Part shown: positions 63,808 through 64,000 of the stretch, one piece after another
How the letters are laid out: each line of letters begins with the position of its first letter
Position numbering within the stretch: position 1 is the stretch's first letter
Source: Pseudomonas sp. RC10
GTDB taxonomy: Bacteria; Pseudomonadota; Gammaproteobacteria; Pseudomonadales; Pseudomonadaceae
Direction: 5' to 3'
Length of the DNA: 64,000 nt
Assembly: GCF_038397775.1 (NCBI RefSeq)
Contig: NZ_CP151650.1
Span: 4,588,001-4,652,000 of the forward strand
Made by a program: the position numbers and the translations under genes
The notes under the pieces: generated by a model
Told to the model about the DNA's origin: nothing
The model's input: the letters and a program-made list of their open reading frames with translations, nothing else
The model's database searches: none

Positions 63808-64000
63808 ATGCGGCTTGAATCCCTGGCTATCGCACTGCTCGCCACCCTGACCGATGAAGTCGCCTCCCGCGTCAATCCACTGGACTTCACCGCGCTACTG
63901 TATTTGCGGGATCAGGGTTATGCCGCGGTGTCGGTCAAGGATGGCTGCGTGGTGGCCGAGCGCACGGCCGCCGGTAAGCAGTTCGCCAGTGACCGTGCCG
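63808..64000 (+). CDS. Hypothetical protein, N-terminal fragment (runs off the window)
   Basis: 64 residues are visible from ATG 63808, which has AGAGG ahead. They read as a helical start (LESLAIALLATLTDEVASRVNP) followed by a short strand-rich part. The family cannot be recognised from this much. It lies 126 bp after the zinc-ribbon gene. Confidence 0.55.
   Translation, partial: MRLESLAIALLATLTDEVASRVNPLDFTALLYLRDQGYAAVSVKDGCVVAERTAAGKQFASDRA

Overview
This window is a chromosomal segment of a fluorescent-type Pseudomonas. The evidence is the high-GC coding sequence, Pseudomonas-style REP/REPIN repeats between many genes, and the block ccoNOQP - ccoGHIS - hemN - anr - apt - recR - ybaB - dnaX, which follows the order known in P. 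aeruginosa. All identifications come from reading the sequence; no database search was possible.

0-9 kb: the end of an RND-efflux outer-membrane factor, an aldo/keto reductase, a ZntB-type metal transporter, a PiT phosphate transporter, an IS110-family insertion lying between REP repeats, and a stand-alone leuCD-like isomerase pair followed by a LysR regulator. 9-13 kb: an orphan alkanesulfonate monooxygenase with an SfnR-like sigma-54 activator (sulfur scavenging), then soxR divergent from a small monooxygenase-like gene across a convincing SoxR-type promoter. 13-24.5 kb: a flavoprotein, an XRE-cupin regulator, rlmM, acnA, a rearranged IS3 element framed by 61-bp inverted REP repeats, a CPBP protease-like membrane protein and an Aer-like chemoreceptor.

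24.5-35.3 kb is the accessory and most unusual region. Three tandem paralogues of exactly 222 codons, a 219-aa relative, a 622-aa and a 636-aa multi-module protein and a 158-aa protein surround a divergent autotransporter. The paralogues share an Ig-like (beta-sandwich-like) repeat with the signature VDRTPPG and a W-G core motif. None shows a Sec signal peptide. The three short genes carry a conserved hairpin immediately before the ribosome binding site. I do not recognise this cluster as a described system.

35.3-49.9 kb: a hydrolase, then the cbb3 oxidase structural operon ccoNOQP, a Phd/VapC-type toxin-antitoxin pair lodged between ccoP and ccoG, the maturation genes ccoGHIS, a TauE/SafE-like membrane protein, hemN (behind an ANR box), anr and apt. 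These work together in microaerobic respiration and its oxygen sensing. 49.9-64 kb: recR, a CurA-like reductase, ybaB/ebfC, dnaX, a periplasmic binding protein, a Tat-exported AcpA-type phosphatase, a T7-lysozyme-like amidase with an EF-hand loop, a PhzF-like isomerase, an MFS transporter, type I pantothenate kinase coaA overlapping a Rap1a/Tai-like secreted protein gene, a zinc-ribbon protein of unknown function and the start of one more gene. No tRNA, rRNA or CRISPR array was seen.
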